Shown piece by piece: positions 25,787 to 34,983 of a DNA stretch of 64,000 bases. Source of the stretch: Caulobacter sp. (lineage in GTDB: Bacteria; Pseudomonadota; Alphaproteobacteria; Caulobacterales; Caulobacteraceae). The translations under genes and the position numbers were made by a program. The stretch is taken from positions 1 to 64,000 of the forward strand of contig JAIOXZ010000017.1 of NCBI GenBank assembly GCA_021741355.1, in the 5' to 3' direction. The notes below the pieces were generated by a model. That model did no database searches and was not told the origin of the DNA. It saw only the letters and a program-made list of their open reading frames with translations. Positions within the stretch are counted from its first letter, which is position 1, and every line of letters begins with the position of its first letter.

Positions 25787-25818
25787 CCTGCCTGTGCACA
25801 GACGGCCGCTGATGTCGG

Positions 25819-26016
25819 GTGGGACTGCCGCATTTCCGTCAGCACTCGATCCTCAAGGCGCTGGTCCAGCTGGGCGAGCGGGTCTGCAGCACGCCGGATG
25901 AGTTCATGGCCTGGTCGCAGAACCTCGGCCACGAGAACGTCTCGACCACCTTTACCGACTATGGGCAGGCCCAACGGCGGTCAGGCACAATGACTGGCAG
26001 CGTACTGCAGCAGTAG
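25819..26016 (+). pseudogene. Tyrosine-recombinase (phage integrase) C-terminal remnant
   Basis: 65 codons, starting without any N-terminal or central domain. The catalytic tail of a site-specific integrase is readable: LPHFRQHSILKALVQLGERV (R of the FRH-like box), then FMAWSQNLGHENVSTTFTDY (LGH box and the tyrosine, in TDYG). The C-terminus then degenerates. Position directly after a tRNA 3' end is the standard integration site of such elements, so this marks a past insertion. 26017-26157 shows nothing else. Confidence 0.65.
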
Positions 26017-26157
26017 CAGCTGAATTGATCCAGCCTGGCTCCAAGCCGCGCCCGTTCGGAGATCTCCGTCCTCCCGGATTGTCAGTGGTCGCACCTTCTC
26101 GGACAAATCAAACGTACCTCACTCACACGTGGGCCCTTCATACTCGCCCGGCCTCCC

Positions 26158-26175
26158 ACCCCACGATCATGGGGT
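26158..26175. promoter_or_regulatory. Shared palindromic site, copy 1 (before sensor kinase)
   Basis: ACCCCACGATCATGGGGT, 98 nt before the kinase start. It is the reverse complement of the copies at 30065 and 36564, because the sequence is a palindrome broken by one base pair. A TTGACG at 26182-26187 lies just downstream, so the site would sit immediately upstream of a -35 box. Confidence 0.6.
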
Positions 26176-26273
26176 GGAGCGTTGACGTGTGACGTTGTCA
26201 GGCTGCCTGTGATCCTGGATGGTCGAGAACTTCAGCTTCTGCAGATCTCGAGCAGGAGAAACGAGGACCAAGC

Positions 26274-28211
26274 GTGACGCGAATCGGTCGCATCGGGGCC
26301 TGGGGCAGGCGATCGCGCGCGGTCTGGGTGTCGGCAGTCGCCGCGGCGCTCACCGTGGTCCTGGTTGCGTTGACGCCCTGGGCGTCCGGGCAGCATGGGC
26401 TATCGCGGTGGCGGGCGCCCGACGCACGCGTCGGATGGATTCCGGCGGGACCCACTGGTCTGCCGCGCTATCCGGGGGAGGGCGAGACGGCATTCCCTAT
26501 GCGCCATCTGCCGTTCGGCGACCCGTCATCCGTGCAGATCTTCCACCGCTTCACACTACGCACCGCCCCGGTCGAGCCGTGGAGCGTTCTGCTGCCGGAA
26601 GTAGAAGGACAGGTAAGGGTTTTTGCCAACGGGTCGCCCATGGGGGACAGTGTGGGGCCTTCCGCTCCGGGTCTGGCCCGGTCGAGCGCCAGGAGCCGAC
26701 TCTGGGTTATCCCGCCGACCCGTCTGCATGCGGGCGAGAACCGGATCGACATTCTGGTCGGCGGCGTCGCGCTGCGAGCCGTCACCTCCGGCATTTATCT
26801 CGGACCACAGTCGAGTCTGGAGCCCGCGGCGCTGGAGGACGAGGCGCTGATCCGAAACGCCCGTCGCCTTGTCCTTCTGCTGTCCGCCATGGCCCTTGCC
26901 GCGAACCTGATCGCCGTGGTGTTTCGAGCGCCCGTCTTGCATCTGGCCATTGCCGCTGTGTTTGCGGCGGTCGGTACGCGCGTGCTCCTGGCGGGTGACG
27001 CGCCGGCGATGGGCCTGTTTTGGCCTGTCGCCGACCAGCTGCTGGTCGCCGGTATGGCCCTTTGCGCCGCATCTGCCTTGCGGCGCCGGCCGGGCGCCGC
27101 GACCACGGCGAAGCGCCGCGGTGAAGCCGGATTGCTGGCCCTGACGGGGTTGCTCGGGGCGGCCAGCTTGCTGGCGGCCGGGGCGGGGGCTCCGGGCGCG
27201 GCTCTGTTGGGCGCCGGAACAATCGCGGCCAGCGTCCTCTATCTGGCATGGAAGCTGTACGAGGCCCTGCCCCGGACGGCTGAGGGCTCCGTTTCCGCAC
27301 AGGTCATGGCCGGCTGCGCCGTCGGTCTTGGCGCCATGGCGTTCGCCGTTGCGGTTCCGGGCGCCAGCGGCCTGTCGCTGGCAGCCCCACCCTTCGCCGC
27401 AGAGCTTGCTCTCGCCGTCAGTCTCGCTGCGACGGCTGTCCTCGCGACCGGGGCCGGTCTGATCGCGGGGACCACCCAAGCCGCCCGGCTCCTGCGTGAG
27501 CGCCTCGATCAGGCCCGGGTCATCAAGGAACAGCAGCTGGCGCTTGACGCGACGGCGCTCGCCCTGGACCTCAAGACGCGACAGTCCTCAGTCCTGGAGG
27601 AACGCCAACGGATGGCGCGGGATGTCCATGACGGGATCGGAGGCCAGCTCGCCTCCCTCATCGCGCAAGTGCGGCTGCGCCGGGTGAGCATGGACCAGGT
27701 CGAGCAGGCGCTCGTTGGTGGTCTCTCGGAGCTCAGGCTGCTGGTGGATTCCCTTGATCTTGTAGGGGAGCCCCTGGCCGACGCCCTGGCGTCCTTCCTT
27801 GTCCGGACTCGTCAGCAGACCGCTGCGGCGGGGATGCGGCTTGAGTGGAGCCAGCCGGAGGACCTCGCCACCGAAATTGTGGACCCGCAGTGGATCCTGA
27901 ATCTCTACCGGCTGATGCAGGAAGCGATCACCAATGCCCTGAGGCATTCCGGGGGAGATCAGATTTCGGTCTCGATCGAGAGCCTTGATAGTCGCTGCCT
28001 GTCGGTGCGCATCGAGGACAACGGCGTATCATTTGATGCTCAGACAGCCAGGCGGGGACGGGGGCTGGCGAACATGGCGCACCGGGCCGCAGAACTCGGC
28101 GGGACGTTTGTGGTCGAGCAAGCCGCCTCTGGCAGGGGCGCCGTCGTCCACGTTGATGTTCCCTTGCCAGGGCAGGCCTCGCGCCCGGGTATCAGTCGAG
28201 AGGCGAGATGA
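26274..28211 (+). CDS. 7TM-type sensor histidine kinase (HisKA_3/NarX class)
   Basis: 645 aa from GTG 26274 (AGGAGAAACGAGGA upstream). Layout: one N-terminal membrane segment, a periplasmic beta-sandwich region (about residues 60-195, with FHRFTLRTAPVEPWSVLLPE), a hydrophobic block of about seven helices (200-400, 7TMR-DISM-like), a coiled linker, the H-box ERQRMARDVHDGIGGQL (His452), and an ATPase domain with QEAITNALRHSGG (N-box about 549) and ENGVSFD-like/GRGLANM boxes. The periplasmic domain implies an external ligand. Its cognate regulator is very likely the gene at 28192-28860, although the two genes converge with a 20-bp overlap. Confidence 0.88.
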   Translation: MTRIGRIGAWGRRSRAVWVSAVAAALTVVLVALTPWASGQHGLSRWRAPDARVGWIPAGPTGLPRYPGEGETAFPMRHLPFGDPSSVQIFHRFTLRTAPVEPWSVLLPEVEGQVRVFANGSPMGDSVGPSAPGLARSSARSRLWVIPPTRLHAGENRIDILVGGVALRAVTSGIYLGPQSSLEPAALEDEALIRNARRLVLLLSAMALAANLIAVVFRAPVLHLAIAAVFAAVGTRVLLAGDAPAMGLFWPVADQLLVAGMALCAASALRRRPGAATTAKRRGEAGLLALTGLLGAASLLAAGAGAPGAALLGAGTIAASVLYLAWKLYEALPRTAEGSVSAQVMAGCAVGLGAMAFAVAVPGASGLSLAAPPFAAELALAVSLAATAVLATGAGLIAGTTQAARLLRERLDQARVIKEQQLALDATALALDLKTRQSSVLEERQRMARDVHDGIGGQLASLIAQVRLRRVSMDQVEQALVGGLSELRLLVDSLDLVGEPLADALASFLVRTRQQTAAAGMRLEWSQPEDLATEIVDPQWILNLYRLMQEAITNALRHSGGDQISVSIESLDSRCLSVRIEDNGVSFDAQTARRGRGLANMAHRAAELGGTFVVEQAASGRGAVVHVDVPLPGQASRPGISREAR

Positions 28212-28860
28212 GTCCTGTCTGCCGCGCTTCGAAGATCGCTTCGGTTCGGGAATGCACGCTGAGTTTCCGGTAGATGGCCTTTACATGGTCGCCGATGGTG
28301 TGCGGCGAGATACCCAGGGTGTCTGCGGTTTCGCGGTAGCTCAGCCCGCGGGAGAACAGCTTCAGGACATCGATTTCCCGGACGGACAGCGCATCTTCCG
28401 GCCGTCCGGGGACTGTCGCCGGTTCGACCCCTCGCCACATCTCGAGGAGGAATGTCGCTGCCTGGGGGCTGATCGGCGTCTCGCCGCGCAAGGTCCGGTC
28501 GATGTTGGAGCGCAAGAGGTCGGGGGGCGTGTCTTTCAGGAGGTAGCCGTCAGCGCCGGACTTCAACGCCAGAAGGACGCTGGCGCGGTCACCCAGGACC
28601 GTGAAGATCAGGCATTTCGCGGTGCTGGTCGCCTTGATGTGGCCGACGAAGTCGAGGCCGCTGCCGTCCGGCAGCTTGAGGTCGATCAGGCACAGATCCA
28701 CGGGATTACCGACGATGGCCCGATGGGCGTCTGCCAGACACTCGGCCGAGAACGCCAGCGTCAGACCCTCGGCGCCCTCCACGACGGCTTCAACATAGGC
28801 GCGGAGCGCCTCGTCGTCCTCCAGGATGCCAATGCGGGCGGCGCGGGCAGCTTGCATCAT
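28192..28860 (-). CDS. NarL/LuxR-family response regulator
   Basis: 222 aa. Receiver domain with acidic pocket (ILEDDEA, D15/D16), phosphorylation site CLIDLKLPDG (D60), T in IFTVLGD and K in LKSGADGYLLKD (about 110). C-terminal LuxR helix-turn-helix: LSVREIDVLKLFSRGLSYRE then TADTLGISPHTIGDHVKAIY. NarL-type HTH dimers bind inverted repeats, which makes this protein the leading candidate for the palindrome at 26158, 30065 and 36564 (inference). Start ATG overlaps the stop of the upstream exported-protein gene. Confidence 0.92.
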   Translation of the reverse strand: MMQAARAARIGILEDDEALRAYVEAVVEGAEGLTLAFSAECLADAHRAIVGNPVDLCLIDLKLPDGSGLDFVGHIKATSTAKCLIFTVLGDRASVLLALKSGADGYLLKDTPPDLLRSNIDRTLRGETPISPQAATFLLEMWRGVEPATVPGRPEDALSVREIDVLKLFSRGLSYRETADTLGISPHTIGDHVKAIYRKLSVHSRTEAIFEARQTGLISPLD

Positions 28861-29999
28861 CGTCGGGTCCAGCAGGTCGCGTAAGGCTGGTCGACGATGT
28901 CCACCCAGGCTCTGCTGGACAGCCGCCGCGTATCGCCAAAGCCGGCAATGCCCAGGCCGCTCATGCCGTCGTGCAGTCTTGCCGCTCGCCACTGCGGGCC
29001 GAAGCGCCCGGCGCAATGCCTGTCGACCTCCCCGATCGTGCGGAATTGCGCGCCCGGCGCAGGCTCGGTGAAGGCCAGGTTTCCGCCGCTCCACATCTGC
29101 CTGGCGTAGTGCTGCTCGAGGCTCTTTGGCATCGGAGCGCCCGAAGGCCGGAAGCAGGCGACCGGTAGCGGGGTCGCGCAGGATGTATCCCCGACGTAGG
29201 GATCGCAGGAATACTGGTCGCGACCGCCGTGCGAGCAACTGATCGTGACAATGTCGGCGCCCGGAACCGGAACACCCTTGAACAGCGACAGGCTGAATCC
29301 CTTGCCACGCGGTGGCTCGATGCAGACCGCGGCGCCCATCATGTCGACGCTGGTATCGTCCTGGACCAGGACGTCGATCCGACCATCCGCGCCCCCGTTC
29401 CGGACAAAATCGAGAAGGGAAGCGCCTGCAGTCGTTGATCGGACGCCGTCGGGGGGCGGGCGCGGCGCGGCGCGATGTATGATCGCGGCGAACTCTGCGG
29501 AGTAGAAATCCCTCCGCTTCGTCCAGCCCGACGCGCGCTCCAGCGCGATAACCCCAGCCCCGAACCTCGGCAGCCACGCATCGCTGAAGGTGCTGATGTC
29601 ACCGATCGAGATGCTGTCGTTGTCGTTGTTGCCGATCGCCTTCATCCGGATCACGAACAGGCCGCGGGCTGTATCGGCCGGCACGCGGAACGAGTCCGTG
29701 AATCGGCGATCCATCTGGATCTGGTCATAGGACCCCCCGGCGAAAAACGTCAGGTTGTCAGCCGACTGCCGTCCCTCCCGAATGAAGTTGGGCTCATCGC
29801 CGGCCGGGGAATAATTGTCCTCCACGCCGCGGACGATGATCTGCTTGGTTTCAGCCCGCCGGCACTTGTAGGCGCGGAGCAGGTCCATCGCGGTCGCCGG
29901 TTCCGGCTCGGCGGGCGGGACAGGGCGGGACAGCACGAAGGCTGAGGCGCTGATGCTCACAATCAGGACCGTCGCGGGGATGATTGCCGACAGCCGCAC
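28857..29999 (-). CDS. Exported cysteine-containing protein, coupled to response regulator
   Basis: 380 aa from GTG 29999, which follows GGGGGAG by 4 nt and opens with a signal anchor VRLSAIIPATVLIVSISASA; the frame runs back to 30173 but that part would read through the shared palindrome. A middle beta-rich section (GLFVIRMKAIGNNDNDSISI) leads to a C-terminal part with paired cysteines: DPYVGDTSCATPLPVACFRP and FRTIGEVDRHCAGRFGPQWR…SRAWVDIVDQPYATCW. I recall a similar tail in secreted bacterial proteins, but no function. Its stop overlaps the regulator start (ATGA), so it may be a periplasmic partner of the two-component system. Confidence 0.7.
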   Translation of the reverse strand: MRLSAIIPATVLIVSISASAFVLSRPVPPAEPEPATAMDLLRAYKCRRAETKQIIVRGVEDNYSPAGDEPNFIREGRQSADNLTFFAGGSYDQIQMDRRFTDSFRVPADTARGLFVIRMKAIGNNDNDSISIGDISTFSDAWLPRFGAGVIALERASGWTKRRDFYSAEFAAIIHRAAPRPPPDGVRSTTAGASLLDFVRNGGADGRIDVLVQDDTSVDMMGAAVCIEPPRGKGFSLSLFKGVPVPGADIVTISCSHGGRDQYSCDPYVGDTSCATPLPVACFRPSGAPMPKSLEQHYARQMWSGGNLAFTEPAPGAQFRTIGEVDRHCAGRFGPQWRAARLHDGMSGLGIAGFGDTRRLSSRAWVDIVDQPYATCWTRR

Positions 30000-30064
30000 A
30001 ATGCTCCCCCACCACGTCCAATTAACGTAACAGCGGTTGCTGGCTCGACAAGAGGGGCTGCTGA

Positions 30065-30082
30065 ACCCCATGATCGTGGGGT
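30065..30082. promoter_or_regulatory. Shared palindromic site, copy 2 (divergent promoters)
   Basis: ACCCCATGATCGTGGGGT lies in the 142-bp gap between the exported protein/regulator operon (leftward) and the CsgG-like gene (rightward), 59 nt before the latter's ATG. It could serve both directions. Confidence 0.65.
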
Positions 30083-30141
30083 GGTGGACCACTGGCGTCC
30101 GCGCGAGGCTCCTTCGGGGGTCCCCAACAGGTCTGAAAAAA

Positions 30142-31065
30142 ATGCTGAAAGTCGTTCCAGTGGCGCTGGCCATCGTGGCCGCGCTTGCCTTTTCGCCCGC
30201 GTGGGCGCAGCCCGCCGGGCTAAAAAAGACAGTCGCCGTCGAGAGCTTCGGCGGATCAGAGGTCTTCGGGGGTCAGGTAGCCTCTGACGGGCCACCGGCC
30301 CTGCTGACCGAAATCCTCATGACGGACGGCCGGTTCGTCGTCGTCGAACGGGCCGCGTTGAGCGCCCTGCAGTCCGAGCAACAGCTCGGGTCGGGCGGCT
30401 CGGCGACCAGCGAAACAGCTGCCGGGTCGGGTCGCATGATCGGCGCCAGCTATCTGATCCGCGGCGCGGTGACCGCCTACAACCCGACGGCCGGCGGTGG
30501 CGGCCTCAGGCTTGGCGGTGTTCCCGGCGGGTCCGCTCTAGGACTGGGCGCGGGCGTCCAGAGCCGAAAGGCGACCGTGAAGATCTCGCTGCGACTGATC
30601 GACGCAACCACCGGTCAGGTGGTGGCGACCTCGAGCGCTGAGGGCATCGGCACAAGCCGGGACATGGATGCCGGCGTGGTCGACCTCAGCAATGGCGCGA
30701 CGCTCGGCCTCAACACCCTGAAGAGCACCTCGATGGGCAAGGCGCTGGAAGACGCCATTCGCAAGGCGCTGGCCGCGCTGGTCATCGATCCCAAGCGTGC
30801 GCCGTGGACCGGCCTGGTCGTCGATGTGCGCGGGGAGACCATCATCCTCAACGCTGGCGCGGACCAGAATGTCGGCGAGGGCATGGTCTTCGGCGTCTAT
30901 CGCAAGGGCGAGACCCTGACCGACCCCGGAACCGGCGAGGTGCTCGACGTCGATATCCAGCGCCTGGGCTCGGTGCGGGTCGAGAGCGTCCGGGACAAGG
31001 TTTCCATCGCACGGATGGTCGAGGGGCAGTCGCCATCGCGCGGCGACCTGCTCAAGTCGGAATAG
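30142..31065 (+). CDS. CsgG-family secretion-channel-like protein
   Basis: 307 aa. Signal peptide MLKVVPVALAIVAALAFSPA with cleavage near AWAQP; there is no lipobox Cys, unlike classical CsgG. The CsgG pattern follows: KTVAVESFGG, LLTEILMTDGRFVVVERAAL, MIGASYLIRGAVTAYNPTAG, VKISLRLIDATTGQVVATSS and ALEDAIRKALAALV. CsgG forms the outer-membrane curli export pore; a soluble or non-lipidated relative (as in HfaB-like systems) may assist export or anchoring of surface proteins. First gene of the rightward exported-protein series. Confidence 0.82.
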   Translation: MLKVVPVALAIVAALAFSPAWAQPAGLKKTVAVESFGGSEVFGGQVASDGPPALLTEILMTDGRFVVVERAALSALQSEQQLGSGGSATSETAAGSGRMIGASYLIRGAVTAYNPTAGGGGLRLGGVPGGSALGLGAGVQSRKATVKISLRLIDATTGQVVATSSAEGIGTSRDMDAGVVDLSNGATLGLNTLKSTSMGKALEDAIRKALAALVIDPKRAPWTGLVVDVRGETIILNAGADQNVGEGMVFGVYRKGETLTDPGTGEVLDVDIQRLGSVRVESVRDKVSIARMVEGQSPSRGDLLKSE

Positions 31066-31087
31066 ATCGGGTTCGGGGGGAAACATC

Positions 31088-34000
31088 ATGAAACTGCATC
31101 TGGCCACGGCGCTCGGCGCCCTGCTGCTCTGCCTTGCCGGCCCCGCGCTGGGCCAGATGCCGAAAGGTCCAGGTGGACCCATCGACGTCATGCCGATGCC
31201 CAAGGCCTTTGACCTGTCGATGAACAAGCGTGTGGTCGGCCCGGTTGTCGCCGGCCAGACCGCGACCTTCGCGCTGGAGGTCACCAACACCGGACCCACG
31301 ACCGTCACCGGCGCGATGGGCATCCAGGTCATCGACCCGTTGCCTGCCGGGTTCTCTGGTCCGATGACCGGCTTCGGCTCGAGCTGGGCTTGTGGTCAGG
31401 TGGGCGCGAGCCTGATCTGCAACTGGACTGGCGGCCCCGTTCCCCCCGGCGCCACGTTTCCGCCGATCACCATGACCGCTGTCGCCGGCTCCGGCGACAG
31501 CTACCGACAATGCGCCCGGGTCAGGATAACCCGGGGCAAGGATCAACACCCGGGCAACGACCAGGATTGCGTCGATGGACGGATCGAACGGCCTCAGGGC
31601 CGCCGCTACGACGTCCGGATCCGCAAGGACGGCCCTGCGACCGTCCCGATCGGCCAGACCGCGACCTTCACCCTTCAGGTCACCAACCAGGGGCCCTCGC
31701 CCGTGGGCGCGTCGGTCGGCCTGACCGTCAGCGATCTGGTGCCGGTCAACTTCACCAACGTCACGGCCAATGGCGTGGGCTGGACCTGCATCCTCGCGGG
31801 CTCCCAGCCGACCCAGGTGACCTGCACCTACAATGGCAGCCAGGTGAACGCCGGCTTCCAGTTCCCGGTCATCACCATTACTGGCCTGCTCGAGAAGGAA
31901 GGCCCCTGGCTCAACTGCGCCGAGGTGGACTTCAGAAAGGCGGAGGACAGCAATCCCCGTGACAACAGGGATTGCGCCGAAGGCAGCGCGGGTCCTGGCG
32001 GCAAGAAGGGCTACGACCTCGGCATCCGCAAGACCTACAAGCCGCCGTCCAAGCCGGGTGGACCGGCGACCTTCATGCTCTATCCGTACAACAACGGCCC
32101 TTCCGCCGTGTCCGGCTCCACCGGCGTGCAGGTCACCGACACCCTGCCGCCCAACTTCCAGCCGCCGATCACCGGCGTCGGAACCAACTGGACCTGTTCA
32201 ACCAACGGCGGGCCGCCCTGGACCGTGGTCTGCGACTACATCGGGCCGTCTGTCGGGCCCGGATCGCTGCCGCCGATCGAGATTTTGGCCGCCGTCCGTG
32301 AACCGGGCAGGTTCGAGAACTGCGCCGAAATCCTGTTGCGCGAGGAGCGCGACCTCAAGCCCCGCGACAACCGCAGCTGCGTCGGCGGCGAGGTCTCTGG
32401 CGGGGGCGGCAAGAAGCCCGACATCAACATCACCAAGACCGCGCTCAAGCAGCCCTGGGCCTGGCCCTCGGGGACCGGCGTCTATCAGTTCAGGATCACC
32501 AACGTCGGCGATACCCCCGTGCCCGCCGGCCATACGTTCACCCTGACCGAGAACCTGCCCGCGGGCATGGTGCTGATCTCGACCCCCAACGCCTGGAGCT
32601 GTTCGCCCGGCGCCGGAACGGTCGGGGCGGCGACGGTCACTTGCACCTATGTCTCGACCGCCGCGCTGAATCCTACCGCCTTCATCCAGTTCGACATGAC
32701 GGTCGGCTTCACCGACAAGAAGGAGCCGCAATATGTGAACTGCACCTCCGTGGCCGTGTTCGACCGGGATCGGCCGTGGGCCGAAGTCAACATGCGCAAC
32801 AACACCGACTGCGAGCCGGTCGAGGTGCGCCCGACCCCGAAAGTCGCCGACCTGAAAATCGACAAGCAGGGCCAGCCGCCGATCATGGTCGGCCAGTCGA
32901 TGACCTTTGTCCTCGGGGTGACCAACAAGGGCCCGGACTCCGTGAACGCCGGCAGCGGCATCACCGTCACCGACGTGCTGCCCGGCCTGTTCTCGCCGCC
33001 GGTGACGGTCACAGCGCCGGACTGGAACTGTGTGCCGAGCGGGCTGTCGGTCAGCTGCACCTACGTCGGGTCCGGCAGCTTCGGCCAGGGCGACGACTTG
33101 CCGCCGATCACCCTTTCGGCGGTGGCGACCTCGGCAGGACAGACGGAGAACTGCGCCCAGGTCGCCATCCCGGGCGATCCGGTGGCGGGCAACAACAGCG
33201 ACTGCGCGGACGTTGTCGTCAGGCCGTCGGCCCCGACAATGAACCTCGCGGTGTCAAAGTCCGTCTACGGAACCTGGCTGCCTCAGGGCGGCGACTTCCA
33301 GATCGACGTCACCAACACCTCCGGCGTCGCCATTCCCGCCGGAACCACAGTGACGGTCACCGACACGCTTCCGCCCGGCATGCGCTTCGACGGCGACCAG
33401 GGACCCTTCTCCTGCACGCCGGTCGGCGCCGTGGGCCCTGCCACCGTCACCTGCACAGCGACGCTCGGGGTCCCGCTCGGGGCAGGGCAGTCGCTGACGG
33501 GCTACCTGACGATGGCGCTCATGCTTCCCGTCGGGCCGAGCTACCAGAACTGCGTCTCGCTGTCCGCGAGCGTGGCCGAGACGACCCTGGCGGACAACTC
33601 TGACTGCGCGACGATCATTCCTGTCGCCTCACCCGCCAGCCTAGCGATCGAGAAGGTCGTCGAGCAGGACTGCAGTGGGACCTACCCCTACACCGCCTGC
33701 AAGTTCATGATCCGGATCTTCAACACCGGCTCGACGGTCTACACCGGCCCGCTGACCTTCACCGACACGGTCACCGGCCCGTCGGGCATGACCATCGGCG
33801 GCGTCAGCCTGGCCTTGCCCCTGCCCCCGGGCTGGAGCTGCAGCGGGTCCCAGCCGGCGACCTGCTCGATCACCACCGCGACCATTCCGGTGAACGGCCA
33901 CATCACGATCCCGCTCTACATGACGATCAACGGCGCGATCCCGCCGCAACAGAACTGCGCGGTCCTGACCGCGCCGGTCTCGGCCCAGTCCTGTGTCGAG

Positions 34001-34423
34001 ATGGGCTCGACCCACTTCGACCTGGGATTGACCAGCAGCATTGTCGAGACCGACCTGGCGCTGAACGGGGCGACCTTCGAGTTTTTCGTCTCCAGCACCC
34101 CGACGCTGGCAAACGGCGCCCAGCTGGTCTTCAACGGGTCGGTGATCACGTCGGCGACGTTTGTGCCCCCTGCGCTGGCGCCGGTGGCGGTCAGCGGGAC
34201 GCCGCTGTGGAGCTGCGTCGGACCGTGGAGCGGGTTCATCTGCACCCTCAATGTCACGTCCGGCGCCTGGTCCGGCGGCGTGATCCCGCTGCGGCTGAAG
34301 GTCTACTACAACACCCTCCATGTCGGCCTGCCCGTGACCTTCACCGGCCAGATCCAGATGAACGGCAACGCCGACCCGGTTCAGTCCAACAACAGCACGA
34401 CGGTCACCACGGTGCTGCCGTGA
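31088..34423 (+). CDS. Large secreted DUF11-repeat protein
   Basis: 1111 aa. Signal peptide MKLHLATALGALLLCLAGPA, then about eight tandem Ig-like DUF11 domains of 105-130 residues. Each carries ATFALEVTNTGP-like strands, an ITVTDVLPG-type turn, a WxC pair (e.g. WNCVPSGLSVSC) and closes with NCAEV…DNNxDC, so each domain probably has disulfides. No LPXTG, autotransporter or type I C-terminal signal is seen; export beyond the periplasm would need a partner such as the CsgG-like protein. It starts 22 bp after the CsgG-like gene. Likely a surface or matrix structural protein. Confidence 0.88.
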   Translation: MKLHLATALGALLLCLAGPALGQMPKGPGGPIDVMPMPKAFDLSMNKRVVGPVVAGQTATFALEVTNTGPTTVTGAMGIQVIDPLPAGFSGPMTGFGSSWACGQVGASLICNWTGGPVPPGATFPPITMTAVAGSGDSYRQCARVRITRGKDQHPGNDQDCVDGRIERPQGRRYDVRIRKDGPATVPIGQTATFTLQVTNQGPSPVGASVGLTVSDLVPVNFTNVTANGVGWTCILAGSQPTQVTCTYNGSQVNAGFQFPVITITGLLEKEGPWLNCAEVDFRKAEDSNPRDNRDCAEGSAGPGGKKGYDLGIRKTYKPPSKPGGPATFMLYPYNNGPSAVSGSTGVQVTDTLPPNFQPPITGVGTNWTCSTNGGPPWTVVCDYIGPSVGPGSLPPIEILAAVREPGRFENCAEILLREERDLKPRDNRSCVGGEVSGGGGKKPDINITKTALKQPWAWPSGTGVYQFRITNVGDTPVPAGHTFTLTENLPAGMVLISTPNAWSCSPGAGTVGAATVTCTYVSTAALNPTAFIQFDMTVGFTDKKEPQYVNCTSVAVFDRDRPWAEVNMRNNTDCEPVEVRPTPKVADLKIDKQGQPPIMVGQSMTFVLGVTNKGPDSVNAGSGITVTDVLPGLFSPPVTVTAPDWNCVPSGLSVSCTYVGSGSFGQGDDLPPITLSAVATSAGQTENCAQVAIPGDPVAGNNSDCADVVVRPSAPTMNLAVSKSVYGTWLPQGGDFQIDVTNTSGVAIPAGTTVTVTDTLPPGMRFDGDQGPFSCTPVGAVGPATVTCTATLGVPLGAGQSLTGYLTMALMLPVGPSYQNCVSLSASVAETTLADNSDCATIIPVASPASLAIEKVVEQDCSGTYPYTACKFMIRIFNTGSTVYTGPLTFTDTVTGPSGMTIGGVSLALPLPPGWSCSGSQPATCSITTATIPVNGHITIPLYMTINGAIPPQQNCAVLTAPVSAQSCVEMGSTHFDLGLTSSIVETDLALNGATFEFFVSSTPTLANGAQLVFNGSVITSATFVPPALAPVAVSGTPLWSCVGPWSGFICTLNVTSGAWSGGVIPLRLKVYYNTLHVGLPVTFTGQIQMNGNADPVQSNNSTTVTTVLP

Positions 34424-34445
34424 CCCGTCGGCGAGGAGCCTCAGC

Positions 34446-34895
34446 ATGACGACGTCATCACCCTCCCGCGCCCGGACGTCGAGGAGGCGAGGGAGCCTCG
34501 CATCGGTCGCCGGGGTCCTGGTCGGTCTGGCCTGCGCGGCGCCGCCGGCCGGTGTGGTGGCCCAGCCCGCGAACAACCCGATCGTCCAGGTGATCTGTCA
34601 GGTCAACGGCGGCGTGGCGAAGACGGTGCGGGTGACCTATCCGGCGACGGCGGTGAAGAACGTGCATGTCTTCACGCCGGTTTCCGGCGGCGCGAACGTC
34701 GTCTTCTACGCGCCGTCGACCGCCAATCAGGTCTACACCCTCGCTGTGCCGGCGGGCAGCTACAAGCTGATGTACCAGCCGCTCGGCAGCGGCATCACGA
34801 TGTTTTACTACAACCCCGTGATCGTCATTCCGCCGTTCAAGGTCGTCGGGCGGATGTGCCAGCGCCGCCAGGCCGTGGGGACGCCGTCGTCCTGA
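34446..34895 (+). CDS. Small secreted beta-rich protein 1
   Basis: 149 aa. A twin-Arg-rich N-terminus (SRARTSRRRGSLASVAGVLV) precedes a hydrophobic signal ending near VVAQP. The mature domain (VQVICQVNGGVAKTVRVTYP, VYTLAVPAGSYKLMYQPLGS) looks like a compact beta-sandwich with two Cys. The phrase LAVPAGSY recurs as LELPAGTY in the gene at 34984, hinting at related subunits. Follows the DUF11 gene by 22 bp. Confidence 0.7.
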   Translation: MTTSSPSRARTSRRRGSLASVAGVLVGLACAAPPAGVVAQPANNPIVQVICQVNGGVAKTVRVTYPATAVKNVHVFTPVSGGANVVFYAPSTANQVYTLAVPAGSYKLMYQPLGSGITMFYYNPVIVIPPFKVVGRMCQRRQAVGTPSS

Positions 34896-34913
34896 CGCCC
34901 ATGATGTTGGGAT
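34896..34913. promoter_or_regulatory. Degenerate copy of shared palindrome
   Basis: CGCCCATGATGTTGGGAT keeps 13 of 18 positions of the strong copies, including CCCATGAT and TGGG, and is likewise followed by GG. It overlaps the stop region of one small secreted gene and precedes the next by 70 nt. Function uncertain. Confidence 0.3.
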
Positions 34914-34983
34914 GGCGCCGCGCGCGGCGGCGACCAAGGATCCCCTCGTCCGCAATCGCCATCAACCTTCGGAGACCCACACC

